From Molanna angustata (Eukaryota > Arthropoda > Insecta > Trichoptera > Molannidae), in the NCBI GenBank assembly GCA_963576475.1, contig OY754965.1, forward strand, positions 1,929,501 to 1,993,500: 64,000 nucleotides of DNA. The letters run 5' to 3'. The notes below the pieces were generated by a model. That model had not been told where the DNA came from. It did not search any database and saw only the letters and a program-made list of their open reading frames with translations. Position numbers and translations under genes: made by a program. Shown here one piece after another: positions 42,740 through 55,510 of the stretch. The number at the start of each line of letters is the position of its first letter. The stretch's first letter is position 1.

Positions 42740-42870
42740 TCGAATATTTATTTATTTATTTATCTTTTTGTACATAATATAAACAGATAATGTGCACTGG
42801 CGGAATTATTGCCTTTAGGCAATAATTCTAATAATTTAAATAATTTTTGTTCCAACCGACCAGATAACAA
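42740..42870 (-). repeat. LINE 3' tail with hairpin, reverse
   Basis: It has a TTTATTTATTTATT end, then 'gtgcactggcgg', a perfect inverted repeat around 'GAATTATTGCC' / 'GGCAATAATTC', and 'gttccaaccgaccag'. On the minus strand this is the same order as the LINE tails at 24880 and 25460. Confidence 0.65.
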
Positions 42871-43605
42871 AGTATGACAAAATTATGTATAATAAAGAAA
42901 ATATATATAAAGAAAATATACATTACATTAAAATAAATATTAAGAACAAAAATAAAACATCATACCAAATATGCATCCTGCGCAAAAAAATATTTATAAC
43001 TAAACAGTAATTTCATCCAAAACCTGGAAAATATTTTAATATAAATTTATAATATACACTCTGCTTTGAATCGAACATAATCACTCGATCTAATGGAATC
43101 GCTTCTCGGAAGACGAAAAAAAAACCAGTACAAGAGAAAGATTAGAATTAATTAGTCGCTAATAAATTTATCGACCAAAGATGGCAGAGGTTGTAAAACG
43201 AAACGAGCACACGGCGCGATTCTTCAAAACATCGTAAATTAAGTAATATATGTATTGTTGGCGATGACCCTGAAGTAGCAATAAAACCTCATCAAGGAGG
43301 CTCAATCAAAATTCACTCAAGTGTGCGAGGATATGAAAAAAAAGCGAAGGAATCCGACCTTGAGAAGGGAACAGGTCTTCATAATATCGAGTTGTCAGGA
43401 ATGCGCCCACGGCGGGGAGACCTGCGATAGTACCTAGATCTGCCTCTGTATGAATATTATACTATCTACATACTCTGTCAAAAGTTGTGAAACGAACGAG
43501 TGTCGATCAGGAGCGATCTATACCGAAGATAGTAATCTGTAGATAAAATAATGGGACATTGCGAAAAGTTATCATTTTGTATGAAACATTATTAAACCTT
43601 ATAAA
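42871..43605. other. Unassigned stretch
   Basis: A possible very old SINE-A relic is at 43010-43090 ('tctgctttgaatcgaac'). Otherwise nothing recognised. Confidence 0.4.
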
Positions 43606-43610
43606 AATAA

Positions 43611-43788
43611 TAATAAACATTTCCCTGCACCCTGCGCAAGTTGCAAGTTTATTGGCATACGACAATTTCTTCCAACATAGCGTGAGAAATTATTATTAAA
43701 TAAATTTCTCCTCTGCTGGGGATCGAACCCAGGACGTCCGCACAGAAACCAAACGGCTTTCCAATTTATTATGCCACGGCGGTCGGCA
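43611..43788 (-). repeat. SINE-A with internal deletion
   Basis: Tail 'cctgcaccctgcgcaagttg', B box 'ggggatcgaacccagg' and head 'gccacggcggtcggc' are present. The middle section between 'cttccaac' and 'gcgtgagaaatt' is deleted. Confidence 0.8.
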
Positions 43789-44224
43789 GATTCGTGAGTT
43801 TCGTCTCGAAATGATTCGGGTAATGTACAGCAACGAATATAAATATTATTCAATATATTATTTTTTAATAGAAATGTTCGCTATTGCTGTTTCGTTTCTT
43901 GATACGAGATTGTGAATTCATCCTTTTCTCTCATTCCTTCTTCCTGTATCAATGTCCAAACAATTTAATAGATTTTTTTTATTTACATATCTTCACAACG
44001 GATTATTAATTACTGACGAAATCCCATAAATATATGTAATAATAAATATGTTTTTGATAAAAAAAAATAATTGATTCTAGAATCTAGCAATGGTTAATTG
44101 TTGACTATCTTCAGAGTGTCGACTCACAATCCTTGAATATTTATTTCAAATGTAACCAGATTTATATAAATAAACAATAATTTTGTATATCTGGAAGACT
44201 CCACATAGTAATAATAATATAAAT

Positions 44225-44575
44225 AATTTATATAGCGCCGTTTAATGATTCAGGATCATTCCAAGGGCGCTTATATTCTGTCTAATGTTGCTCTACGAAA
44301 CAAAGCTGTTTTCAGTCCTTTGGAGAAAGTGCTCTTGCTTTGTACTGTGGACGTCTGGAGGTAATCTATTCCACTTTATAGTACTACTCACATTATTTAA
44401 GTATCGATCATAGTAAGCCGCTTTGTTGGCTCTGTCCAACTCCTTTATGAAGTTGTTACTCTGTGATCCAGAAGACCCGAGTGTGAGATGCCTCCCAGAT
44501 AGCTCTTTTCTCTGACACAGCTCTTGAATGTATTGTGGTGCCAGGTTAGTAAACACCGTCAAACAAAATTCGTAA
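44225..44575 (-). pseudogene. LINE-like C-terminal fragment
   Basis: The minus frame 44562-44293 (89 codons) contains FTNLAPQYIQELCQRKEL and then STIKWNRLPPDVHSTKQEHF. The WNxLPxxV/I block near the end is typical of LINE C termini. On that strand the 3' part includes a 'gcgccctTGGAATGATCC'-like tail related to short blocks at 38315 and 39790. 43789-44224 before it is AT-rich and unassigned. Confidence 0.5.
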
Positions 44576-45703
44576 TCAACTCACTCTGGACACTTCAGCT
44601 TTCCAAAGACAGCTCGGAGGCTACATCGCAACTCTGCGCAAACAGTCCATAGCGGCTTTTAACTAGTATAAGAAGAAGATACTAGTCATCAATTTTCACG
44701 ATACCTAATTTATTTTATTAAACAACTGTATGATTCGTTCAAATGCTATGAATCGTAATATAATCGACAAGAACGAGGGTTTGCGACAGGTATCAGCAGG
44801 TGTACACTCTCGCAAACAAAAGGTTGTTCATCCGTCCTATCATAATCAAGTGGTTTTGTTTATACGAAAAACAAAACAAAAACGAGTGGGTTGTGGCCAA
44901 CACTAAACTCTCCACACCACAAATATTGACAATGAAATATTTTATTCATTCTAAATTTTACTACCAGGAATATAAATTTTCTAACGATAGTATATTTTCA
45001 TGTTAAGATAGACAAACTATTAATGCCGTATAGTGAAGAATGCTTATGTTGTATGAAATATTTTTAAAAAAGCACATAAATTTTGTTTTAAAGAACGCAA
45101 GAGTATTTTCCAAATTTTGACAGGTGATATCATATGAAGAATTTTTTTGTTATTTATGGAAAGCTAATCAGTTCTATGTTCAAGCTCTTTACATTATAAC
45201 ATGAAATCAAATTACTGAACTTTTCCATACATAGAAATTTATCTAATTACATTTTTATTCATACTAAATGTTACTACCAGGAATATAAATTTTCTTCCGA
45301 TAGTATATTTTTATGTTAAGATAAACAAACTATTAATGCAGTATAGTGAAGAATGCTTATGTTGTATGAAATATTTTAAAAAAAGCAGATAAATTTTGAT
45401 TTAAAGAACGCGAGAGCATTTTCAAAATTTTGACACGTGATATCATATGAAGATTTTTTTGTTATTTATGGAAAGCTAATCAGTTCTATGTTCAAGCTCT
45501 TTACATTATAACATGAAATCAAATTACTGAACGTTTCCATACATAGAAATTTATCTAATTACATTTTTATTCATACTAAATGTTACTATCAGGAATATAA
45601 ATTTTCTTCCGATAGTATATTTTTATGTTAAGATAGACAAACTATTAATGCAGTATAGTGAAGACTGCTTATGTTGTATGAAATATTTTAAAAAAAGCAG
45701 ATA

Positions 45704-46534
45704 AATTTTGTTTCAAAGAGCGTTAGAGCATTTTGACAATGTTGACACGTGATATCATATGAAGAAATTTTATGATATCTATGAAAAGCTAATCAGTTCT
45801 AAGTTCAAGCTATTAATATTCTTATATCAATATGAAATCAATGAACTGAACATTGCCAAATATAAAAAAATTCTCTTGTTACATATAAGTTTCATACAAA
45901 TATCCATTAAATAAAATATAATTTTTGAAACCGTTGAATATTTTTCTTTTAACATTGACCAACTTTGAATACAATTTTATGAAGATTCTTGGTGTTGTAT
46001 AAATAGTTGAAACCAAATTAAAATATCTCTAATTTCCAGGTCGTGAGAGCATTTATTCAGTTTTAATAGATGAAATCATAAAGAAACATTGGGAAAAAAT
46101 GAACCGTTGTCTATGGAAAACTAATCAGCTCTAAGTTTATGGACTTAACACATGTGATATCAATATGAAGTCAATCGGACTTATAGTTTGGGCTGCAGAG
46201 AGGACACAAAAAAAAAACAACGTAAATGATGAATTCATAGAGAAGAAATCAAAAGTTGTCTATGGAAAACTAATCAGCTCTAGGTCTTTGCACTTTACAC
46301 ATATGATGTTAATATGAAGTCGATCAGACTTATAGTTTGGGCTGTAGAGAGGACACAAAAAAGATAAATGCTACGGCGTACGGCGTACAGCGTATACGCC
46401 ATACACACAAACACATCACGACGAAACTCATAGTGTGCATTCTCTACATGATACCCATTGAGAAATTGATGTAAAAAAAATACGCTTAAATTTTGCGAAA
46501 TCATGACTCTCCCCTATTCCATAGTGTGGAGAGT
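45704..46534. repeat. Decayed end module, copy 1
   Basis: It is made of diverged 313-bp units that keep 'ctatggaaaactaatcagctct' landmarks, then 'gctacggcgtacggcgtac', then the terminal 'CTCTCCCC...GTGTGGAGAG' hairpin. It is matched by 50426-51270 with only a few changes, plus a 14-bp length difference in the GGCGTAC repeats. Confidence 0.85.
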
Positions 46535-46554
46535 AATAATAATAAACTGTTTTT

Positions 46555-49500
46555 TCTAGTATATAATTTTTCTTCCGATAGTATATTTTTATGATAAGAT
46601 AGACAAACTTTTAATGCAGTATGGTGTAGAATGCTTATGTTGTATGAAATATTTTAAAAAAAGCAGATAAATTTTGTTTTAAAGAACGCAAGAGCATTTT
46701 CCAAATTTTGACAGGTGATATCATATGAAGATTTTTTTTGTTATTTATGGAAAGCTAATCAGTTCTATGTTCAAGCTCTTTACATTATAACATGAAATCA
46801 AATTACAGAACTTTTCCATACATAGAAATTTATCTAATTACATTTTTATTCATACTAAATGTTACTATCAGGAATGTAAATTTTCTTCCGATAGTATATT
46901 TTTATGTTAAGATAAACAAACTATTAATGCAGTATAGTGAAGAATGCTTATGTTGTATGAAATATTTTAAAAAAAGCAGATAAATTTTGTTCTAAAGAAC
47001 GCGAGAGCATTTTCCAAATTTTGACAGGTGATATCATATGAAGATTTTTTTTGTTATTTATGGAAAGCTAATCAGTTCTATGTTCAAGCTCTTTACATTA
47101 TAACATGAAATCAAATTACAGAACTTTTCCATACATAGAAATTTATCTAATTACATTTTTATTCATACTAAATGTTACTATCAGGAATGTAAATTTTCTT
47201 CCGATAGTATATTTTTATGTTAAGATAAACAAACTATTAATGCAGTATAGTGAAGAATGCTTATGTTGTATGAAATATTTTAAAAAAAGCAGATAAATTT
47301 TGTTCTAAAGAACGCGAGAGCATTTTCCAAATTTTGACAGGTGATATCATATGAAGATTTTTTTTGTTGTTTATGGAAAGCTAATCAGTTCTATGTTCAA
47401 GCTTTTTACATTATAACATGAAATCAAATTACTGAACTTTTCCATACATAGAAATTTATCTAATTACATTTTTATTCATACTAAATGTTACTATCAAGAA
47501 TGTAAATTTTCTTCCGATAGTATATTTTTATGTTAAGATAAACAAACTATTAATGCAGTATAGTGAAGAATGCTTATGTTGTATGAAATATTTAAAAAAA
47601 AGCAGATAAATTTTGTTCTAAAGAACGCGAGAGCATTTTCCAAATTTTGACAGGTGATATCATATGAAGATTTTTTTTGTTATTTATGGAAAGCTAATCA
47701 GTTCTATGTTCAAGCTCTTTACATTATAACATGATATCAAATTACTGAACTTTTCCATACATAGAAATTTATCTAATTACATTTTTATTCATACTAAATG
47801 TTACTATCAGGAATATAAATTTTCTTCCGATAGTATATTTTTATGTTAAGATAGACAAACTATTAATGCAGTATAGGGAAGAATGCTTATGTTGTATGAA
47901 ATATTTTAAAAAAAGCAGATAAATTTTGTTCTAAAGAACGCGAGAGCATTTTCCAAATTTTGACAGGTGATATCATATGAAGATTTTTTTTGTTATTTAT
48001 GGAAAGCTAATCAGTTCTATGTTCAAGCTCTTTACATTATAACATGATATCAAATTACTGAACTTTTCCATACATAGAAATTTATCTAATTACATTTTTA
48101 TTCATACTAAATGTTACTATCAGGAATATAAATTTTCTTCCGATAGTATATTTTTATGTTAAGATAGACAAACTATTAATGCAGTATAGGGAAGAATGCT
48201 TATGTTGTATGAAATATTTTAAAAAAAGCAGATAAATTTTGTTCTAAAGAACGCGAGAGCATTTTCCAAATTTTGACAGGTGATATCATATGAAGATTTT
48301 TTTTGTTATTTATGGAAAGCTAATCAGTTCTATGTTCAAGCTCTTTACATTATAACATGATATCAAATTACTGAACTTTTCCATACATAGAAATTTATCT
48401 AATTACATTTTTATTCATACTAAATGTTACTATCAGGAATATAAATTTTCTTCCGATAGTATATTTTTATGTTAAGATAGACAAACTATTAATGCAGTAT
48501 AGGGAAGAATGCTTATGTTGTATGAAATATTTTAAAAAAAGCAGATAAATTTTGTTCTAAAGAACGCGAGAGCATTTTCCAAATTTTGACAGGTGATATC
48601 ATATGAAGATTTTTTTTGTTATTTATGGAAAGCTAATCAGTTCTATGTTCAAGCTCTTTACATTATAACATGAAATCAAATTACTGAACTTTTCCATACA
48701 TAGAAATTTATCTAATTACATTTTTATTCATACTAAATGTTACTATCAGGAATGTAAATTTTCTTCCGATAGTATATTTTTATGTTAAGATAAACAAACT
48801 ATTAATGCAGTATAGTGAAGAATGCTTATGTTGTATGAAATATTTAAAAAAAAGCAGATAAATTTTGTTCTAAAGAACGCGAGAGCATTTTCCAAATTTT
48901 GACAGGTGATATCATATGAAGATTTTTTTTGTTATTTATGGAAAGCTAATCAGTTCTATGTTCAAGCTCTTTACATTATAACATGATATCAAATTACTGA
49001 ACTTTTCCATACATAGAAATTTATCTAATTACATTTTTATTCATACTAAATGTTACTATCAGGAATATAAATTTTCTTCCGATAGTATATTTTTATGTTA
49101 AGATAGACAAACTATTAATGCAGTATAGGGAAGAATGCTTATGTTGTATGAAATATTTTAAAAAAAGCAGATAAATTTTGTTCTAAAGAACGCGAGAGCA
49201 TTTTCCAAATTTTGACAGGTGATATCATATGAAGATTTTTTTTGTTATTTATGGAAAGCTAATCAGTTCTATGTTCAAGCTCTTTACATTATAACATGAT
49301 ATCAAATTACTGAACTTTTCCATACATAGAAATTTATCTAATTACATTTTTATTCATACTAAATGTTACTATCAGGAATATAAATTTTCTTCCGATAGTA
49401 TATTTTTATGTTAAGATAGACAAACTATTAATGCAGTATAGGGAAGAATGCTTATGTTGTATGAAATATTTTAAAAAAAGCAGATAAATTTTGTTCTAAA

Positions 49501-50425
49501 GAACGCGAGAGCATTTTCCAAATTTTGACAGGTGATATCATATGAAGATTTTTTTTGTTATTTATGGAAAGCTAATCAGTTCTATGTTCAAGCTCTTTAC
49601 ATTATAACATGAAATCAAATTACTGAACTTTTCCATACATAGAAATTTATCTAATTACATTTTTATTCATACTAAATGTTACTATCAGGAATGTAAATTT
49701 TCTTCCGATAGTATATTTTTATGTTAAGATAAACAAACTATTAATGCAGTATAGTGAAGAATGCTTATGTTGTATGAAATATTTTAAAAAAAGCAGATAA
49801 ATTTTGTTCTAAAGAACGCGAGAGCATTTTCCAAATTTTGACAGGTGATATCATATGAAGATTTTTTTTGTTATTTATGGAAAGCTAATCAGTTCTATGT
49901 TCAAGCTCTTTACATTATAACATGAAATCAAATTACTGAACTTTTCCATACATAGAAATTTATCTAATTACATTTTTATTCATACTAAATGTTACTATCA
50001 GGAATATAAATTTTCTTCCGATAGTATATTTTTATGTTAAGATAGACAAACTATTAATGGAGTATAGGGAAGAATGCTTATGTTGTATGAAATATTTTAA
50101 AAAAAGCAGATAAATTTTGTTCTAAAGAACGCGAGAGCATTTTCCAAATTTTGACAGGTGATATCATATGAAGATTTTTTTTGTTATTTATGGAAAGCTA
50201 ATCAGTTCTATGTTCAAGCTCTTTACATTATAACATGAAATCAAATTACTGAACGTTTCCATAAATAGAAATTTATCTAATTACATTTTTATTCATACTA
50301 AATGTTACTAACAGGAATATAAATTTTCTTCCGATAGTATATTTTTATGTTAAGATAGACAAACTATTAATGCAGTATAGTGAAGACTGCTTATGTTGTA
50401 TGAAATATTTTAAAAAAAGCAGATA
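46555..50425. repeat. Main 313-bp satellite array, about 12 units
   Basis: The units fall into two types. A has 'gaatgtaaat', 'ataaacaaac' and 'tatagtgaag'; B has 'gaatataaat', 'atagacaaac' and 'tataggga(a)g'. The order by eye is A A A B B B A B B A B plus an edge unit. Repeated A-then-B runs suggest block amplification by unequal exchange. Neighbouring units look nearly identical. Confidence 0.85.
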
Positions 50426-51270
50426 AATTTTGTTTCAAAGAGCGTTAGAGCATTTTGACAATGTTGACACGTGATATCATATGAAGAAATTTTATGATAT
50501 CTATGAAAAGCTAATCAGTTCTCAGTTCAAGCTATTAATATTCTTATATCAATATGAAATCAATGAACTGAACATTGCCAAATATAAAAAAATTCTCTTG
50601 TTACATATAAGTTTCATACAAATATCCATTAAATAAAATATAATTTTTGAAACCGTTGAATATTTTTCTTTTAACATTGACCAACTTTGAATACAATTTT
50701 ATGAAGATTCTTGGTGTTGTATAAATAGTTGAAACCAAATTAAAATATCTCTAATTTCCAGGTCGTGAGAGCATTTTTTCAGTTTTAATAGATGAAATCA
50801 TAAAGAAACATTGGGAAAAAATGAACCGTTGTCTATGGAAAACTAATCAGCTCTAAGTTTATGGACTTAACACATGTGATATCAATATGAAGTCAATCGG
50901 ACTTATAGTTTGGGCTGCAGAGAGGACACAAAAAAAAAACAACGTAAATGATGAATTCATAGAGAAGAAATCAAAAGTTGTCTATGGAAAACTAATCAGC
51001 TCTAGGTCTTTGCACTTTACACATATGATGTTAATATGAAGTCGATCAGACTTATAGTTTGGGCTGTAGAGAGGACACAAAAAAGATAAATGCTACGGCG
51101 TACGGCGTACGGCGTACGGCGTACAGCGTATACGCCATACACACAAACACATCACGACGAAACTCATAGTGTGCATTCTCTACATGATACCCATTGAGAA
51201 ATTGATGTAAAAAAAATACGCTTAAATTTTGCGAAATCATGACTCTCCCCTATTCCATAGTGTGGAGAGT
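50426..51270. repeat. Decayed end module, copy 2
   Basis: It lies 4722 bp downstream of the same positions in copy 1 before the GGCGTAC expansion. I noticed only single-base changes ('ctcagttc' for 'ctaagttc', 'catttttt' for 'catttatt'). It carries two extra GGCGTAC units at about 51095-51120. Confidence 0.85.
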
Positions 51271-51861
51271 AAAAAAACATCATGTCGATAAAGAACCATG
51301 AACAAAACAACTTCGGTATGACTCATTTTCGACGAATTGTAAAATTAAATTTATCAGTCAGACAAACATACACGTTATAAAACGCAACAGGTAATTGAAA
51401 TATTATTCGAATAGTTAATTTTATAACGGATGACATATAGGTTATCGCAATGGTTTCAGACTTAATATTATTGAAATTAATAACAATATTTCTTATTATT
51501 GATTGGTCATTAAACTTGCAAAATTAAACACATTATGAACAGAAACACACATTACTATAGATGACAGTACAAAATTTAAACAGACCATTACCAAGACTAA
51601 TATGTAAAACATTAAAATCAAGGTATATTTTTTATTTACATATTTACTAGCTGTCTCCCATGACTTCGCTCACGTGAAATTAAAAACTACGTTACGTTGG
51701 ACTGAGTTTATAAATATTTCACCGTGTGCTTGATGCTGAATGTGAGTACGTACACACCTACCCAAATAGCGCAGCCTAATAATAATTAATGTTATTGAGG
51801 CGACTCAACTATGTGATGTAAAACCAAAATAATTACGATTTTTTACACCTCTTTATGATTT

Positions 51862-52690
51862 ATGATTAGATTTGCTGACGACATCGCACTGGTTGCTGCA
51901 AGTGAAGAGGAACTCACAGAAGCTTTGATAGTCATGGAGAATGTCTTTAATAAGGATTATAATATGAAAATTAACAAAAATAAGACTAAAGTGATGACTG
52001 TAGGCCGTGAGGAACATCAAATTCATATGGTAATGTTCGGAGAAACATTGAAAAACACAAAAGAGTTCGTGTACCTCGGAAGTAGGATCTCTTGGGATGG
52101 GAGAACAAGGAAAGAAGTTGACAGCCGAATATATCAGGCAAGGCTGGCTTTCAACAAGAATTCGAAGATCCTTGAGTCAAACAACCTAGACTTGAAGCTC
52201 CGTAAGAGACTTACAAAAACATATGTGTGGAGCATACTGATGTATGGCTGTGAGACACGGTGTCTTACCGAAAGAGACAGAAATAGACTAGAGGCTTTCG
52301 AGATGTGGAGTTACAGAAGAATACTGGGAATTTCCTGGAGGTACCACATCACGAATGCCGAGGTTCTCAACAGAGTTGAAGAAGGCAGGCACCTACTCAA
52401 AACCATCTCCGAGAGACGTGCTCGCTGGATTGGTCACATCTTGCACCACGAGGGTATCCTACATGACCTTATGGAGGGAATGGTTGAGGGGACAAACCAC
52501 AGGGGGCGCCCCCGACGGGAGTATTTGGCCCAGGTGTGCGAGGACATGAACTGCGCCACATATGTTGAACTGAAGAGGGCTGCAGAGGATAGAGAGAAGT
52601 GGAAAGCGAGATGTAGACTTCTTCTGCAAGCCAATCCGCAGGATTGAAACTTTTGATGATGACACCTCCTACAAAACGTTGAAACACGTA
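51862..52690 (+). pseudogene. RTE-type LINE reverse transcriptase C-terminal half
   Basis: A 261-codon frame ends at TGA 52645-52647. It begins at catalytic motif C, FADDIALVAASEEEL, then KINKNKTKVMTVGRE, KEFVYLGSRISWDGRTRKE, KTYVWSILMYGCE, FEMWSYRRILGISW, RRARWIGHILHH and RGRPRREYLAQV. The catalytic Asp pair is intact, but motifs A and B and the endonuclease are missing (5' truncation). Compared with the copy at 16950-18600 the frame is unbroken, so it is a younger insertion. The short 3' part shares 'CTACAAAAC' with that copy. Confidence 0.9.
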
Positions 52691-53215
52691 TATTTTTATT
52701 TTTAAAGAGAAAATTTAAACATTTATTTACAGCTTTCCAACTTTATTAGTTTCTGAGATATGATTCTTCAATAATAACTACCCCTACCTCTTAACGCCTT
52801 TAAGGTGACATTTTTTTAGCACAGAATAACATAGGTATATTAATCCTTTATTAGAAATCGATTTTTTGGTTATTTCGATAAAATGGTTTATGGCTTATTA
52901 ATAGGCCCTTAAAAATATCCCTACTTCCATACGTCTTTTTTCGTCCCTTTAAGAAAATAAGTAAAAACGGCGAAACACCCTATTATTAATTTTAATAGGA
53001 GTATCGATATACTAAATCTCAAGTTCATATCACGTATAGTTTCCGAGATATTCGTATATCTTAGAAAACTTTCAACCCTAATTTTCACCTCCTTAGGGGT
53101 GGAATTTCCAAAAATACTTTTTTATCGGAAAGTTTTGTTATTAAACCTATTTGATTTCCAAATTTCACTTCTCTGCGATTAGCCGTTTGGGCTGTGCGTT
53201 GATGTCTGAGTATGT

Positions 53216-53320
53216 CAGTCAGTCAGTCAGGACACTTTGCTATATTCATATCTAAAGTAATAAAGCAATCAAAATGTTAGTGTATGTGTGTGTGTATGTG
53301 TGTGTGTGTGTGTGTGTTTG
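53216..53320. repeat. CAGT and GT microsatellites
   Basis: A (CAGT)n run at about 53216-53229 is followed by a TGTG-type run at 53285-53320. 52691-53215 and 53330-54200 are AT-rich and hold no feature I can name. Confidence 0.7.
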
Positions 53321-54224
53321 TCTCACGCCTTCTGAAAAACCAAGAGCATCTAAAAATCTAATTTATGTGCGAACGTGTACCTGTATACCTGATGCAGTGT
53401 CACGCTAAAAATAATGCGATAAAAATGCTGAATTTTAAAAATATTTCAATAATTATTTTTTTCATACAAAATTTTCCAAGTCGTATCTGTCAAAAAAGTG
53501 TACATTTTGCACGCATATATCTGTTAGTTTAAAAGTTAGAAGTACGTATTTACACGAAAAAAATTTACTTTCAAGTATAACTTAGCGTTTAAGTGAAAAA
53601 CATGGTGAATATTTTGTATAATTATAATGTTTAACTTATTTTTAAAGTAAGCGTTTTGTACATAAATGCCGCCATTTTAATATCTTTTCATACAATATTT
53701 CATTTTCCTACCGAATGAATATGTTCTTGAAAATAATAAACCTTTGAAATAAATATAAATATGAAATAATAAAATGAAACACAAGACATTACAGCAAGTT
53801 TTAAGACGTATATTGTAAAAGTCTGTTAATTATTAGTAAAGATATGGGCATAATAAAATTGCATAATTTGTATATAATATTTGATATTTCGGACAATTTT
53901 CATTTTTATGGCATCGAACAAACCAATGTAGGTACCTACATATTCAAAAAATGTATCCGAACCATTCGATATTACTTACGTGTTCGAATCGTTTCCATGG
54001 CTACAGAAAGAATGTGATATTCAAATAAAATTTGTTAGGAATCGAATTTATTTAGAAGGTTGTTGTAGGTAGGTACCTACCTAATACTATTTACTTACAA
54101 ATCAACAATAATATACCTATACTGATTTCCTATAGGAAAATTATTTTATTTATTTATTTATCAACCGTTTGTCCGATTATAATGAAACTTTGGTGAATTG
54201 TCGAGCGTATGCCCAGGATGGTTT

Positions 54225-54845
54225 TTGGATTTAAACTTTTTTCTTATTCTTCTTCTTCTTCGTGTATTTGGTCGTTTTACCTATGAAGGGGGAGTATCCT
54301 GGGAAAAGAAGGTCCGACTGTCCCTCCATCTCTTCACAGGTCTTCCAGGACGGGTTCTGCATATAAACTTTTTTCTTCTTTTTCTTCAACGTGTACTTGG
54401 TCATCTTACCTATGAAGATGAACTATCCTGGGAGATGAAGGTCCAATTTTCCTTCCATCTCTTCGCAGCTTTCTGGATTTAAACTTTTTTCTTCTTCTTC
54501 TTCATCGTCTATTTGGTCATTTTACCTATGAAGGTGGACTAACCTGGGAGAAGAATGTCCAATTTTCCTTCCATCTCTTCGCAGGTATCTGGATTTAAAC
54601 TTATTTCTTCTTCTTCTTCTTCATCGTGTATTTTTGGTCATTTTACCTATGAAGTTGGAGAATCCTGGGAGAAGAAGGTCCAACTGTCCTTCCATCTCTT
54701 CGCAGGTATCTGGGTTTAAACTTTTTTCTTCTTCTTCGTGTATTTAGTCATTTTACCTATTAAGTAGAGCATCCTGGGAAAAGAAGGTTCTTTCATCTCT
54801 TCGCGGTTCTTCCAGGATGGTTTCTGGATTTAAACTTTTCTTAAC
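54225..54845. repeat. Tandem repeat of about 115 bp, five units
   Basis: Units start with TTCTTCTTC and 'GTGTATTTGGTCATTTTACC', then 'GGTCCAACTGTCCTTCCATC' and 'CTGGATTTAAAC'. They begin near 54262, 54391, 54507, 54626 and 54738. Spacing varies from 112 to 129 bp. A single unit is also at 36258. Confidence 0.85.
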
Positions 54846-55018
54846 CGACTGATGGGACGGGATGTAATGAAGGGAAGGGAGGCACTAAAGGGCCTGAAGG
54901 GACGGGAGGTATAAAACTGCCTGAAGGGACGGAAGGTACTGAAGGGCCTGATGGGAAGGGACGTAATGAGGGATTAAAGGGACGGGAGGTACTGAAGGGC
55001 CTGAAGCGGCGGGTCCTG
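54846..55018. repeat. G-rich minisatellite
   Basis: About seven irregular units of 'GGGACGGGAGGTACTGAAGG'. It is markedly G-rich on the plus strand against an AT-rich background. The same sequence follows the unit at 36258. Confidence 0.85.
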
Positions 55019-55019
55019 G

Positions 55020-55510
55020 AGTCTAATTCTTTTTCTTCTTAATTTTATGTAGACCTTTAGGGCAGTTTTTATACAAACTATTTCCTATTGTCTAATTCAT
55101 CTTCTTCTTCTTTTATGTATACATTTGGGTCATTTTTTTATAAAAATTATTTCCTTTAGTCTAATTATTATTCTTCTTCATTTAAGTACGTAGACTTTTG
55201 GGAGAGTTTTAATACAAACTATTTCCAATAGTCTTATTCATTTTCTTTTATGTAGACCTTTTGGTCAGTATTTATACAAACTATTTCCAATAGTCTAAAT
55301 ATTCTTCTTCTTCTTTTTTGTAGGCCTTTGGGTGAGCTTTTATACAATCTATTTCCAATAGTCTAATTCTTCTATTAGGTATATGTATTTTTACTTATTT
55401 TATGTAGACCATTGGAATAGTTTTTTATACAAACTATTTCTTATAGTCTTATACTTATTTTTCTCTTTTTTATTTAGTCTTTTGGGTTAGTTTTAAGTCT
55501 AATAGTCTAT
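55020..55510. repeat. Tandem repeat of about 65-85 bp, seven units
   Basis: Units contain 'TTTATGTAGACCTTTGGG', 'TTTTATACAAACTATTTCC' and 'AATAGTCTAATTCTTCTTC', with variable spacing. Further downstream, 55560-56100 repeats 'GGGTTGTGGCCA' blocks, also seen at 21430 and 44888. Confidence 0.8.

Larger units (their letters stand above)
44907..51270. repeat. Satellite block, 313-bp units, TIR-like ends
   Basis: Tandem units of 313 bp run from about 44930 to 45720 and again from about 46555 to 50440. Each run is closed by the same roughly 800-bp module of decayed units. The left boundary 'ACTCTCCACACCAC' (44907-44920) is the inverse of 'GTGTGGAGAGT' at the right boundary (51260-51270) and at 46524-46534. 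Every unit shows blocks such as 'TGGAAAGCTAATCAG' and 'TTCTTCCGATAGTATA'. No coding potential: the 63-codon frame recurring in units is a by-product. Confidence 0.9.

Noticed and set aside
46792..47296. Identical 63-codon frames repeated 313 bp apart
   Set aside because: They follow the satellite period and are broken in several units, so they are by-products and not a gene family.
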